Shown here: positions 27,631 to 40,300 of the stretch, piece after piece
Position numbering within the stretch: position 1 is the stretch's first letter
Layout of the letters: each line of letters starts with the position of its first letter
NCBI GenBank assembly: GCA_008360975.2
Contig: CM039179.1
Span: 62,038,666-62,102,665 of the forward strand
Origin: Lichenostomus cassidix
Lineage: Eukaryota > Chordata > Aves > Passeriformes > Meliphagidae
Length of the DNA stretch: 64,000 nucleotides
Reading direction: 5' to 3'
Translations under genes and position numbers: made by a program
The notes under the pieces: model-generated
Database searches by the model: none
The model's input: only the letters and a program-made list of their open reading frames with translations
What the model was told of the DNA's origin: nothing

Positions 27631-27800
27631 CCCACCCGCTGCCCGCTCTCCCCCGGCCCCAAGATGGCGCCGGCGCCCTCACAGCGCCCCGGGCACAGCC
27701 CGCCCCCCTCGACCCGCCCCCCAAGATGGCGGACGCACCTCCAGTCCCTCGGCTCTGCCCCCTCCCCGCCTGCGCCGCCTCTCCGCCGCAGCACGGCCCC
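27631..27800 (-). other. CAB39L: Candidate distal non-coding first exon of CAB39L
   Basis: A minus-strand donor-like GTGAGC lies at the complement of 27625-27630 on the CAB39L side of the shared CpG island. It could end a short non-coding first exon of the long CAB39L transcript. The 5' limit is nominal and there is no other support. Confidence 0.25.
27661..27732 (+). promoter_or_regulatory. Two YY1-type motifs
   Basis: AAGATGGCG occurs at 27661 (AAGATGGCGCC) and again at 27723 (AAGATGGCGG), each preceded by a C run. AAGATGGCGGC is the YY1 consensus, common near transcription starts of CpG-island promoters. Confidence 0.6.
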
Positions 27801-27828
27801 GCCCCCTCCCCGCCCTTCCTCCTTCTCC

Positions 27829-27838
27829 ATTGGCCAAT
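27829..27838. promoter_or_regulatory. Palindromic CCAAT box (NF-Y type)
   Basis: ATTGGCCAAT is a perfect 10-bp palindrome giving a CCAAT pentamer on each strand. NF-Y boxes are a hallmark of divergent promoters. Confidence 0.65.
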
Positions 27839-27863
27839 GCTGCCGCCCCTCCTGCCGCCGCAG

Positions 27864-27868
27864 CCAAT
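27864..27868 (+). promoter_or_regulatory. Additional CCAAT box
   Basis: CCAAT in the context CAGCCAATGG lies about 30 bp from the palindromic CCAAT box, a spacing typical of paired NF-Y sites. Confidence 0.55.
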
Positions 27869-27937
27869 GGAGAGAGAGAGAAAGGCGGTGCGCGCTCGCT
27901 CCCGCCCTCTGTCGCGCGCGGGGCCGCCCACATGCAG

Positions 27938-27995
27938 TGGCGGTCAGCAGCGCGAGTGGCGGGGCTGCGCCCCCTGGCGGTCAGCAGCGCGAGTG
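27938..27995. repeat. 21-bp direct duplication in the promoter
   Basis: An identical 21-bp segment beginning TGGCGGTCAGCAGCGCG occurs at 27938-27958 and 27975-27995, a 37-bp period. The second copy overlaps the CTCF-type motif. Confidence 0.9.
27967..27980 (-). promoter_or_regulatory. CTCF-type motif
   Basis: The complement reads CCGCCAGGGGGCGC, which fits the 14-base CTCF core (CC, any, C/T, AG, G-run, GGCGC) at every constrained position. It sits between the divergent start regions. Confidence 0.6.
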
Positions 27996-28005
27996 CACCG
28001 TGGAA

Positions 28006-28040
28006 GGAGGAGGAGGAGGAGGAGGAGGAGGAGGAGGAGG
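28006..28040 (+). repeat. GGA triplet repeat in SETDB2 5' leader region
   Basis: This is an almost pure (GGA)n run just upstream of the SETDB2 start codon. If transcribed it would give a purine-rich leader that could form G-quadruplex-like structure. Confidence 0.85.
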
Positions 28041-28299
28041 GAAGAAGCGGCAGACGAAGAAGATCGGGGTAGGGCCGGGCCGGGCCGAGGCCCCGAGGGG
28101 TGCGGGAGTGACCTGGCACCGGACCCTGCCGCAGGCTCGCCCCATGCCAGCCTCCCAGCCCGACAGGCACCCCGGCGCCTGCCCGCCGGCCCTCGGCGCG
28201 GGCCCTGCGGCCGTGGCGGAGCGCAGCGAGACCCCGACCTGAGCTGGGCTCGGCGCTGCCCCAGCGCCGCTGACAGCTCTCCAGCAGCATCCCCGGAGC

Positions 28300-28315
28300 A
28301 TGGAAGAGAAAAGAA
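28300..28315 (+). CDS. SETDB2: SETDB2 exon 1 (coding part)
   Basis: This exon encodes MEEKR plus one base of the next codon, then a GTAAGC donor. It lies inside the CpG island, so the 5' UTR is upstream in the same exon unless an unseen leader intron exists. Confidence 0.88.
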
Positions 28316-31300
28316 GTAAGCCTTACAAAAAATCATGTATGTTTATGTATGGTTTGAACGGCCATTAGTCTTGTAAGGAACATTTCTAGGAGTCAACTGT
28401 CTTGACCTATTTTCCCAAGCAACCAAATGAAGTATAGAGAATGAATGGAAGGTTTTGTTTTGGGTTTTTTTCAGTTATAGCATAGAAAAGATGAAGTGGC
28501 TAACAAAAATAAGGCATGTTTTACGTTCTCGGGGTAAAAATGGGCTGCCCAGGGAGGCGGTGGAGTCACTGTCCCTGCAGGTGTTTCAGGAAAGACTGGA
28601 TGTGGCACTCGGTGCCATGGTCAGGCTGACACGGTGGAGCTCAGTCATGAGTGATCTGAATGATCTCAGAGTCTGTTCCAACCTGTCTGATTCTGTCATT
28701 AATGGAGATAGAAATTTGGAACCGTCGCTGTGGCTGAAGAGTGCTGCCTTTCTTCTCCTTAGTATTCTTACAGTGAAGGATATCTTGTATTTGTCAAGAA
28801 ACAGATTCCATAATTTATTTACCAAAAAAGCAGCTCTTTTTTTGGTGGGTTTTTTTGGAGGTGGTTTTTTTTTGGTTTTTTTGTTGTTGGTTGTTTGTTT
28901 TACTTTGTTTTTGTTTTTTGTTTTGTGGTTTTGGGGTTTTTTGGACAGCATTAATTTAGAAAAAAACACCAACCAACTCTGAGTTAATGGGCAGGGGAGG
29001 TTGTGTCTGCTCAGCTGAATGTGCTGGAAAGTTTGGGTCATCTTGTGACATCTTCATGCTTGAGGGATAGTAAGAAATGACCTAAGTAAAAATATTTCCT
29101 CACAAAACTTGTTTCATTTGAGTGTTCCTCAGCTAGATCTTGACAAGCTGTGGCATGGCTGTTTGAAAGGGGGATAACTATTTCAATACAACATCTTCTC
29201 ACATAGTGCTCTTCCTGATACCCACTGTAGTATTTACTTGTATAAATTCTGAGCAGCTACAATCCATTTTAGTTTCTCATCCAATTGCTTACTTGTCCAT
29301 TCTTCACCTCTTGCAGTTCTGTGTGACTTCTTTGAAGAGGAGAACCTTGCCAGTTCCAGAAAGGAGAGCACTGACGGTAGTACAATTTGGATTTATGGAG
29401 GGAAAGGGGAAGGTAGTGTATATTTGGCACTGCTTCTGGTATGAAAATTGTAAGTGGAAGACAATGGCTTTGCATTTTATGGTGTACGAGGTTAGTCAGC
29501 AGCCCTACAGGAAACACGTACCCAAGTTGTTTTTCTGGTAGGTGGAGTAAGTAGCCCTGACCTTGGCTACTTGTACCTTGCTCTAGTATCATTCCCCTGA
29601 AAAATGCTGGGAAGAAAGAAATAGATGGCCACAAAGATCCTGTTAAAGGGAAAAAAAATCCCTCCAGCCAGGTTTAGAGCTATTGCCTCCAGATGCCAGT
29701 CCACACAGTGATTCATCAGCTGGAGAGATGGTTCTGAATGCTGACAAGGTATTCCTTCCCTGTCTTCCTGGCTGTGGTTGGTGATAGCAGCATTAGCACG
29801 GGAGATATTAGTGATGAGGAATTCTGTCTTTTTTGAAATGAAAATTGTACTATGAACTTCATATGCAATCTTTGCTTCTCCATACAAAACAAAGCTTTTG
29901 CTGCTAGAGTTTCAGGGCGCTCCAGTATGGGAATTGGGGAAGCATTTCCAAGGTGAGTGAGCACTATATAACTATACAACTATATAGTGAGCACTATATA
30001 ACATATACTATAAAGCAGTATATGTTTTATTTCCCTTTGGCCTGTGCATTATTATAGCTGAGGACCCAGAAAAAAGAAACTGTGTTGTCACCCATCCTCT
30101 GAAGTAATCCATCCACCATGCTATCCAGATTTAGTAAATGTATGGAAATATCTGAAAACAAGTAATGAATAAGCACAGCAGTTTTAATCTGCAGTGGAGA
30201 AACTCGTTACTAGAATTTCTAAACGGGTGTTTTTAATTGAATGTATACTTTTATTTTAAATACAAATATTAAATACAGTTTTTGTTCTTTTAAACTTGGG
30301 ATACTGTCACGGACAACAAAAGGGTTGGAATAGCACAGGGCAGGTGGTGTCCCTTGGACTAGTAGTGTAGGTTTCCAAAAATTGTTGTGACTTTTTTTTT
30401 GTAATGGGACTTTTTAATTTCTGCATGTTTAAAAAAATTGCTGTGGATATAAGAGATCGGTAAGTTTTGTTGACAGTTAGTGTCAAATCAGCTATTTCAC
30501 AAGATGAAGTACTTTTATTATTGCCTGTTGATATTAAGTATTATGCCTTTAGCTGCTGGTGATATAAGCAGCAGGGACTGTGGTGGCAAAAGATTGTTAC
30601 TTCTTTCACTGCTGTCATGATGCTTTTGAGAGTAACCACACTGCCATAGCATCCCTGGGCTTCTGGTGCTTTGGGCAACAGAAGTCACTCTCTACTAAGT
30701 CAAAAAATGAAGGAAATACTTTCTATGAGCCTTACAAGAATGCAATATTTCTTGACTGCTGGGGAGGTGTTGCCCCAGCACATTCGCCAGCAGAGATTTA
30801 CTATCTGAAAGTGGACTGTAGACCTAGTGGTGACAACGGACTCCCCCTCTAGAAATGGAGTAGGAAAACAGATGTGCTTATGCTTTTGTGCTTGGTCATT
30901 GCAGAAGAGCCACACTGACCATGATAAAGAGCTGGTTCTTTTTTCTGGCATCATCTGTTGACACACTGAACCATATTTCTTTTTCACAGTCCTTGACAAA
31001 GATGCACTGCTGATGTTTTAACAAGAGCTCTCATTAATGGGCTTAGCATCTCAAAGGAACATAGCTTTGGAAGAGAAGAAGTTCTGAACCAGTAGCTAAA
31101 AAAACATTTCTTTAAACAAAATGTTCTTCATAAATATTTCTAGTGGAGGAAGGAGGCATGATATTTGGGGTGTGTTAATTATTTCAACTCATACCCCTTG
31201 TTGAACAAAATTTATCTAACTGTTGTTATCTGAAAATATATTGAACATTTTTTTCCTGTACAAAACATACCAAAACTAATGATGGGACAGGATAGTCACC

Positions 31301-34300
31301 CTATGCAGCTAAAGGAGGTTACAGCTATTAAAAAAATCCAAATTACTTTGGTTGAGTAGTATACTCAGTTCATTCAGCTGAAAATATTCTCTGTCACTTT
31401 TGAAAGTTTCAGTGATTAATTTTTAGTGGGAGTCATTCACTGGTGTTTGAAGAAAGGCTTCCATAGCTCCCTTTGTGACCTGCTTGAAAAGTTGCTTGAG
31501 GGATTGTCATGGACCATTGGAAGCCACTCCAGTTCATCACTTGACCTCTGTTTCACTTTCTGGATTAAGTTTAGGAATAAACTTCAGGAAGTTTAATGCA
31601 TCCTGCTGTGCTGGTTGTTTTTTCAGAAGTGCCTCCAAATGAAATGAGTGGGAGCCTTTGAATAGTCCATTAGAAGTTAGGCATGTTTTTAGACTTCTCA
31701 GGAGCTATACTGTATACAGACTTGTAAATGGAAATTTGCATTTCAGGTGATGTGAAGACATTTTGGACACAACTGGGAGGTAGAAAAGTGGATGTCATAT
31801 TTGAGCAGGTGCAAAATGTGCTGTTGTTGCTGAAGGAAAAGATCAAGAATGGAACTGCCACAAACCAAGGTTTGAAATCCCTGTAGTGGTTAAACTGGAC
31901 TGCAGGGTAGCTGTGGCCTGCTTTGTGTAGGTCTGTGTGATATCTGCCATAATTCAGATATTTCTGAATTTAAAATACTTAGTAGTTGGTGGTTTTAAGC
32001 ACTTTAAAAATGTCTCTTGTTTTTTTCAAAAAGAAAAGTAATTTCAGGTGCATTTCACTATTTTCTTGTTTTGTCTGTTTACTGTTTCAAACAATGCATG
32101 GCTTTTAAGCACATGGAACTGAAATAGTCATTTTTGAGAAGTAATGAAATATCTGCAATGCCTTGTGTTTCATTTATCATCAGAATTTTTAGCCTTTCAA
32201 GCTGATCTCAGTGAATTGAGTGTTTTTGGGGTGGGATAATAATCATCTCAGTATTATTTTGTGTCAGAAACACCATTATAACTTGAAACAATAGTAGAAA
32301 AATGTAGCACTAATGCATTTCAGATTGTTCCTGATTTTCATGGAAATAAGCTTCCTCTATCTACACGAAAATACAATAAAATTGTAATTCTGATAGGCTT
32401 GGAGCAGTTCACAGCTTTCCTTTTACTGGTTTATTTAATTGAGTAAATTGCTTCTTTTTGTTAAGTCATCCATATAAATGTAATCTATGGATCTTACTGG
32501 GGGGGTTTTGTGCAGGAAAACATACAGTGATGTAAGATGCTTTTAAAGTAATATAACCACACACACTGCATTATATATAACACTTCCTCTAAACAGGCAG
32601 GGCAGTTTTGTTGATCTCCCACATCTCAACGGTTACAACAAAATGTTAAAGCAGTGCAGAGATAAAAGTTGAACTTGAATCCCCAGATGATGCAATGAAT
32701 CTGTGATAAAGTTCAATTTGAATTTCGCTATGCTTTGTTCTGTAAAGGTTTCAAGCTAAAAATATTAACATGGATTTTGCTGAGTTTTCTGCCACCTTGT
32801 AATATTTAGAGAGGTTGAGACAGAACTGAGCTCTTTCATTCTTACTATCTGAAGGCCATTTCCACCAATTTAGAAGTAGCATTAATTTGGTCTGCCAAGA
32901 TCTAGCCCTTCTTAACCTGAAGATGACCAGTCTGATGATGGTATCGGTCTTGCAATGCTCTAGATGAGCAATGTGAGGAGAAACAAGTGTCCCTGGAGGA
33001 TTTAACACCTTGTTTTACCTATTATCATTACTTAAATTAAACTTAGTATCTGTTTTGGTTTGTTGTTTTTTTTTTTGCATAGAATGCTGGCAGGCTTGGG
33101 CACTGGTGAATGAAGCTAATCTAGGTGATCTCTTAACCTTGGCAAATGGTATGTGCATCTCCATTGTCTTTGTTTTGATACGTGGATTTTATTTGTCTTG
33201 TTTTACTCACTGAAAGCTCAATTCCCTTCTTTGAAATCAATAAAACAAATCAGAGAAGGCCATTAGCATTACAATGAGGAAAACCTAATTAATAATTACC
33301 TCAAGCACTGAACTGTGAACTTTCACATGGGTTTGTATTTTTGTGGGTTGTGTGTATGTGTGTGATACCCATACCACAGGAAGAGAGTTTGAACTAGTAT
33401 GCCCTGATGAACCCAAGCTGTCTGTGACCTGTTATCCTGTTCATAACTCCACTAGCTGTAATAACTTGGCATTCTTTTATCTCTAATAATGAAAGGAAAT
33501 CTGTAAAAGCGTTTCATGTGCATGTTGTTTCAGGTCACTTTGAAAACTACACAGAATATTTTTCAGTAGGGCACTTGCTAACAAGCTCTTTGTTAGCTGT
33601 AGTCCATAGCAATGCACTGTTTGTAATGTATTTTGATAATTACCTCTTTAGTAACTAAAGTAAATTCAATTATAAATTGAAATGTGGATTGATGAAGTTT
33701 TTGCTCACACTGGATTTTTTTTCAGTAAGTGATGAGTTGAACGGAGATGGCGCACAGGAAACCAAACCCAAATTGCAGCCCCTTCTTCCAGATGACAATG
33801 CTGCAAACACTGTAGAAGGTTCTGACAGGTCAGTGTCTTCATTTCAGCTCCTTATTTGACATATTCTTTACTGCATTTGACAGAATTCTAAAATGTGTAT
33901 TTTTAAAGCCAATGTTTTAAACCCAGTCTTGAATCCTGCCAGTTTTCAAAGTGAATGTGTTTTTATCTCAACCTATGTGGAAAACCTGAGGCTTTGGGTA
34001 GACTTGTCTAATTTCCCACCTCAGAATGTTGCAGACTAGGTCATTAGGTTGTGTATAAAGGTTCATGAATGTTATCAGGGTTAGGATTTAAGCACCAATT
34101 CTCAGGCTTTCCTTACTGTGTAGCTTGTCAGGCATGTAACTTAGTCTCTCTGTGTTTAGTATTTAGCCACAGGCACTGATTTGAACGATAGGGTAAATAC
34201 GTCATTCCTTTCTTATGTCCTTGCTGTGTTTTAGCATGTAAGTTCTGGGAAGAAGATCTTGCCTTTTTTTTTATTTTATGCAAATATGTATGTCTTTGCA

Positions 34301-37300
34301 TGCTGTTAGGGTAGTTACACAATGGAAACCCTGGGCCTTCTAGCAATGGGCTGTTTCTTTCCTGTGCTAAAAATACTGAACTACTAAAACACTGAACACT
34401 TCTAAGTTGTCTAAGATGCTGCTCTTCTTTCTTTTTTTTTTTCTTTTATTCCAAATAGCGAAAAAGAGGAGATGGAAAGAACATGCTCAGGGAGTAAAGA
34501 AGAATCTAAGAAAATTCAAGGTTTACCCTTAAACGTGCAGTATCAGAACCACAGGTGCTCTAGTGCATGTCTTGCCAACAGAGCAGTGGGTTCCTACAAG
34601 GGTGAAAATCCTCTGAAGATCCCAATCCTGTTTGACTTTCAAAGACGCCATGCAAAAGCAGACTGCCTTTCGAAATCGCTGGATGTCAATTACAAAGCTC
34701 CTTGCGGTCGGAGTCTGAGAAGCTATCGAGATGTGCGAAATTACTTGTTTGAAACAGAGTGCAATTTCTTATTTGTTGATCACTTTTCCTTCAACACATA
34801 TGTACAGTTGGGCAGGAACACCAAAAATCCCGAGCCACGAGTGTTTGAATTTGATATTAGCAATGGAGCTGAGTCTGTGCCCGTCTCCTTCTGTAACAAT
34901 CTCGACCAGGCAAGGTTACCTTATTTCAAGTATCGGAAGTCATCTTGGCCGCGTGGATATTATCTCAACAATTTCTCCAGCCTGTTTGTTGATTCCTGTG
35001 ACTGCACAGATGGCTGCATCGATAGGTAGGTAGAAAAATCTCAGGCCAGTGGCGCATGATGCCTCAACAGCAGGGTGGTGGGGTGTGAAGGTGCAGTACC
35101 AAACAGTGCCAAAAAGGAGAAGTGCTGCTGGAATATCTTGTGTCATGCTCTGTTTTGGCCGACACCACTGTAGTCTTTTTCAGAACTTGGGTGCTCCTAC
35201 TGGTCCACCCTCTGTTGTAGGGAAGGAAGCGATCAATAGGTGGATTATTGTGTTCCTTCCCAAATTGTTTCTTCCCAAATTGGCAGTGCTGCTTCTCAAG
35301 GTGGAGCTGACAAGCAGATGTCTTGGCTTTGGAAAAAAAGTAGGGAAGGGATTCTTGTGCCAGCAGAGGCAGGCAGGGAAGGATCCTGCATGACAATTTC
35401 TGCTGCAGCTCCTACTGTAAAATGGTGTCCTGTAGATGAGGTGGCACAGGCTGGAGGGATCAGATCATATGGAACTTAGATACTGAAGGTAGAAGAAGAA
35501 ACTTCCCCTTACCAGCCTCCACATGATGTCCCTCCCCTTGTCTAAAGAGAAACTGTGAAACCCTGTGATTACAGAATACATTTGTGGTCTGAGCAGTTCT
35601 AATAGTTGTTGCGGTTTAGAGGATGTTGCAGCAGACTTTACCCTAGAGCTTCTCTACCCGGCCCAGTTCAGCGCCTCAGTGCTCCAAACCCTCTGTCCCA
35701 GGGCTGGACACTGCGCTCTCACCGGCCGGGGAGCCATAAGGCTAGCTCTGGTCCGTCTGCTTCCACAACCGGCGGTGATAAAGGAGGCGAGGAGGGTCTA
35801 TGCGTTGTGTCCATGGAAGATGTTTATTCGCATGGTGCAGCAGAGGCCAACGACCTCCCCGAGGCAGAGATGCCTCGAGGGCGAAGGCCTCACATGCTCA
35901 GCACATGTGGAGCATAAACACACGTGGAGCATAGACAGCAAGATGGCGGAGGGTAAGGGGTTTTATAGGGAAACAGAGAGGGGCAGGGACAGCACACAGG
36001 CCCAGTGACCTCTGGGTACAGGGGAGGTACAGGGGCGGAGTTAGGAGTACAGGAACCAATAGGGAAAACTGGGGGCGTGGCTAGGACTATGTGGAGTAGG
36101 GAAGGCAGGACAATAGGTGACAAGTACAGTCGTTAAGAAAGGGGTGTGGGGAACTTGCAGCCATTATCACAATAAATAGTCTTTTTCTAAATCCCAGTAA
36201 CTCTGAGCTACAGACACTCTGTGGGAGCCTGCCACAGTTATCATATGCAAGTTTGGTGGTATTTTTGTCTACTTTCTTGAAGGGCGTTTGTCTGATCTCT
36301 GTCTGTAGGCTTTATTTGGTGTTGCATCTGTTTTATTGTTGCCCAGTTGTGGATGCTGCTGTGCAACATAGTTGCTCATTACCCAACAAAAGCTCGAAAT
36401 CACAGCTTGGTATAATGAAGCTTGAGTAATAAAAGTAATTTAGTATCAGCTGAGTTGTAGGGAACAGGAAGCAGACAGGGTGCCAGTTCTCTGCACTGAA
36501 GTCCCACAAGAGTTGAGATGCTTTTGATGTGCAGTTTTGGGATTCAGGATTTGCATGATTGTTGTGACTCTTTGGAGTTGTCATGACATACGATGATTAA
36601 GACAAGCACTGCTGCTTGAGCTCTCCACAGTGAAAAAATCTTCACTTCCAGGGAGCTAAGCTGGGAGGAAGATAACTAAGTATTGGCAAACAGGCTGGGA
36701 TACTGTGCCAGAAGAGGTGACTTTTATTCATTCAATCCATTTGACAGTGTTCTGCTTATAATAATTTTCTGTGGTACTTCAGCTGTTCACATGTGCCATT
36801 TAAGGAGCTTGGCAGAAGAATGGGGTTGGGGTGGAGAGAACATAGCTGTTGTAAAGAACATGTAACCACTCAAGAGACTAAGCAAAAGGTGGGGTGCCTG
36901 AAACAGCCTTGTGGAGTAAAAGGAGTAGGGAGGGGGAATACAGGTGTATATATGGAAGTGTGTGTGTGTGTGTATGTATAGTCAAGTACATTTCAAATTA
37001 TCTAAGCTTATGATTGATTTATGCTGCTCCAAATACATTCTGAGATGGTTTATTCTTATTTTTAGGTCAAAATGTGCATGTCTACAGCTAACAGCAAAAG
37101 GATGTAGTAAAATTTCTCAGTCTCCAGGTAGCAAAAGATTCCATGGATACCGTTACAAAAGACTGGACGGACCTGTTCCTACTGGGTAAGAAGGACCACA
37201 GGAGTAAAATAAAAGCATACAAATAAAATAGCAGTTAAAAGTTTAGTCTAAGTGCCACAGGATTAAAATGACTGGATTTTTTTTATTACTGAAACCTTCG

Positions 37301-40300
37301 ATTTTTGCCACAATTTTAGTGACAGATCAGGATGATAAAAAATAATTAATGTAACTTGCGTAATAGGAAGAAAAAAAAAAACTTATATGTTGCAGATCCT
37401 ACAATTTTCGCAGCTTAGGTGGAGGTCCAGGAAAAAGTGTGAAGAGTGACCAGATTCCTAAAGATGCATCAGCCAGCTGCTGTTGCCAGACTTGGTTATG
37501 TGTGACCCTTCCAAGAATCTCCAAAGCCATCCAATGCTTCTAGTGTTTGCCCTTTCTCTTATTAAGCTCCTGTGGATTAATAGGTGGCCTGGAGAAGGTG
37601 ACAGTTACTTCAGGTGTCTAGGAGAGGAATTAGGCAAGGTGGCTTTCTGCAATAGCCAAGGGCTTAAATCTACAGGCTTAAGAAGCCCCTTTCAGTCCTC
37701 TGTGTGATGATAGTTTATGGCTGACATGCAGAATTAAAGTTCTCAGAGAACACAGAAACAGATGAAAAAAAAACCCTTTTGGAAAGACTTCATTAAATCC
37801 TTAAATTCATGACAGCTGCAGTGAAGTCCAGGGATAGGTTGTCTTTGCTAAAATCTGTTCCAGCATAGAATGAGGTGCTTCATAGGTGTTTCTGTGTGAT
37901 TTACTCTCTAAAACAAAAACACAGCGTTTGTTTTTCTTGTATACTTATACCAAAATCTGGCAGACAAACTCCTAAAATTTACGAATCAGCAGTCACAAGA
38001 AAGTCACAAGCTTTAGAGCATTGCTGCACAACCAGTTTTAGCCAGTCTTTAACATTTCAGTCCACTGCCTTATTGATGCTTAGAAGGGAAATTAATAATA
38101 GGAACTTCATTGTGGTAATGCATCCTTTTATATTGTGTTTTGGTTTTCTTCCTCTTGACAGGATTTATGAGTGTAGTGTGTTGTGCAGGTGTAACAAGCT
38201 GATGTGTCAGAACAGAGTTGTACAGCATGGCATTCAAGTCAGGCTGCAGGTGTTCAACACAGAGAAGAAAGGCTGGGGCGTCCGCTGCCTGGATGACATC
38301 GACAAGGGGACATTTGTTTGTACTTACTCAGGTAGCAGGAGGAGACCTGTGGAAGACATGTAGCATAATTCTCCCTCTCCCATGGTGTGTGCCCTGGATT
38401 TTGTTTTTTGAGAATAGGGAAATACAGGGTTGGAAGGGAAGTGTGTCAATATAATCCTAACTTGCAATATGGTCAAGTGGACTTCAAAAAAGAAGGCTTT
38501 TGAAGAGCTCTGTAATGAGATGGTGACAGAGAAACAATCAATACAATATGGAGCAAACTCTATCTCAGACTGTTGATTTTTTTTTTTTCTCGCACAAATC
38601 TGTACATCCTATGCTAGGGCTGATTTTCCTTCAGTAAAAATCATAGAATCATTGAATGGTTTGGGTTGGAAGAATAAATGTCTGGTTGCACCCCCATCAC
38701 CATGGGTAGGGATACCTTTCACCAGACCAGGTGGCTCAAGACCCCACCCAGCCTGACCTTGAACACTTCCAGGGATGGGGCATCCACAGCTTCTCTGTGC
38801 AACAAGTACCAGTCTCTCCCACCCTCACAGTGAAGAAGTTCTTACTAATATCTAATCAAGACCTACTCTCTTTCAGTTTAAAGCTGTGCTCCTTTGTCTT
38901 ATCACTACATGCCCTTGTCTAATTCATTTTATATGTCAGCCTGTATCACATCACAGAATTACAGACTGCATTCATATTTTGTTCTCCCAAGTAATGCTCT
39001 TGTATGCCTTAATGTATATTTGACCTGGGATAGTGAGTGTGACTCAGCAAACAAGCATTAAAAAAAAGGAAAACTTTTCTTTTTCTTTCAGGCAGATTAA
39101 TGAGCAGAGCTGAAGTACTGGGAGATGCAGAGCAAGAGCTGAAGGAGAAAAGTGCAGTGAATGACAGAGGCCATGACTTCATTTCAAAAAAAAGAAAGTG
39201 TGACACTGATAGTTCAGACTCAGTGATTGAACTAGTGCAGACTGACAAAAATGACATTCTTGAGAATCAGGAATCTTTGTCTCAGACTGTGGATAATGAA
39301 AATAAATCAACCCTGTAAGTTTAGCAAAGTAAGCTTAAGCATAACAAAACTAATCTGCTATTCTAAAAATTCTGTTATATAACTTGGAGTATGTCCTCAT
39401 ATGAGGGTGGTGGTTATTTTTCTTTCTGAACTTCTTTTTTAACTCCCAGTTATTTCTTCTAGTGGGACTGAGTTTTTCCTCAATAATAATTTTATTTATT
39501 ATGTGTACCATTTGGCGTTTTCTAGAAATTCAGTTCACCTCTTGGGTGTACTTGGTCTGTTCAGGGCATTAAGTGTAATGCTAATTTGAAAGAATTAATA
39601 AAATATACTTGAGATAAATTGTTTAAAGATACTCTATGGCACTGAAGGATTTGATAACATATAACCCACCAACCATCCTGCCCTTTGTTCCCAGTCTCTA
39701 AACCTATTGTTATTTGTAACATAACCTTTCCTGCCAGAAACCTTAACCTCTCCTGTTAAGAGTCTGACAACACCTCTCTTTTGCAGTGAATGTTTTCATT
39801 GTACTCTCAGGGTCTCAGAGCCCATCAGGATTCCTGCAATAAAATTATGTAAAATAACTGCGTGCATGTGTCAATGACATGCTGTAGTCTTTTCACATGG
39901 AAGCTGGGAGCATGTTTTCTTAAACTTTATTCCTTTCTCTGCCACACTTCTTTGCAAACACTTTCTTTGTACTACTCATAAATGATTGCAAATTCTAGGT
40001 CTTTTCATAGTAGATTATTGTGTATCTTTGAGAAGCACCATGAAATTGTAAATGGAAACTTTTAAAAATATCTGCAACTGTATTCTCATTTGCATGTCAG
40101 TATCTTGGAAATGTAGTGGATTCATAATTTTGTAATTTCATCATTATAAGCAATCAGCTAGGCTTTACTTCTGCTAAGTGCTGTTACTAAATATTGCAGG
40201 GAAGGACAGTTCTAAGTTGCCTTTACTGCATTAAATCTCACTAATTTCCTTTCCTGAGAATAAAAATGTTTTGCACATGGACTATGTAAAAAAAATTGAG

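Larger units (their letters stand above)
27480..28300. promoter_or_regulatory. CpG island, bidirectional CAB39L/SETDB2 promoter
   Basis: This is a dense CpG block with GC boxes (GCCCCGCCCCC-type runs near 27796-27806) and several factor motifs listed separately. On its right it contains the SETDB2 start codon. In human, CAB39L and SETDB2 start head to head within a few hundred bases, so shared control is expected here too. No TATA box is evident, as is usual for CpG-island promoters. Long open frames across the block on all frames result from GC richness and are not genes. Confidence 0.8.
28316..31746 (+). other. SETDB2: SETDB2 intron 1
   Basis: This intron contains a CR1 fragment at 28.54-28.70 kb, a T/G-rich tract at 28.83-28.95 kb and a small duplication at 29.96 kb. 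The open frames inside, including those over the CR1, are not supported as genes. Confidence 0.85.

Noticed and set aside
27494..28336. Several overlapping open frames of 100-200 codons on both strands
   Set aside because: They lie in a CpG island where stop codons are rare, have low-complexity P/R/A/E composition and show no family resemblance.
28455..28982. 175-codon frame in SETDB2 intron 1
   Set aside because: It combines a CR1 fragment with a T/G-rich tract that encodes hydrophobic low-complexity sequence; not a gene.
35565..36008. 147-codon plus-strand open frame in SETDB2 intron 5
   Set aside because: It is antisense to the solo LTR, with no splice context or similarity.
37875..38161. 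Alternative upstream start for SETDB2 exon 7
   Set aside because: The frame is open by chance through intron 6. The strong acceptor at 38,161 and correct phase with exon 6 explain the exon fully.
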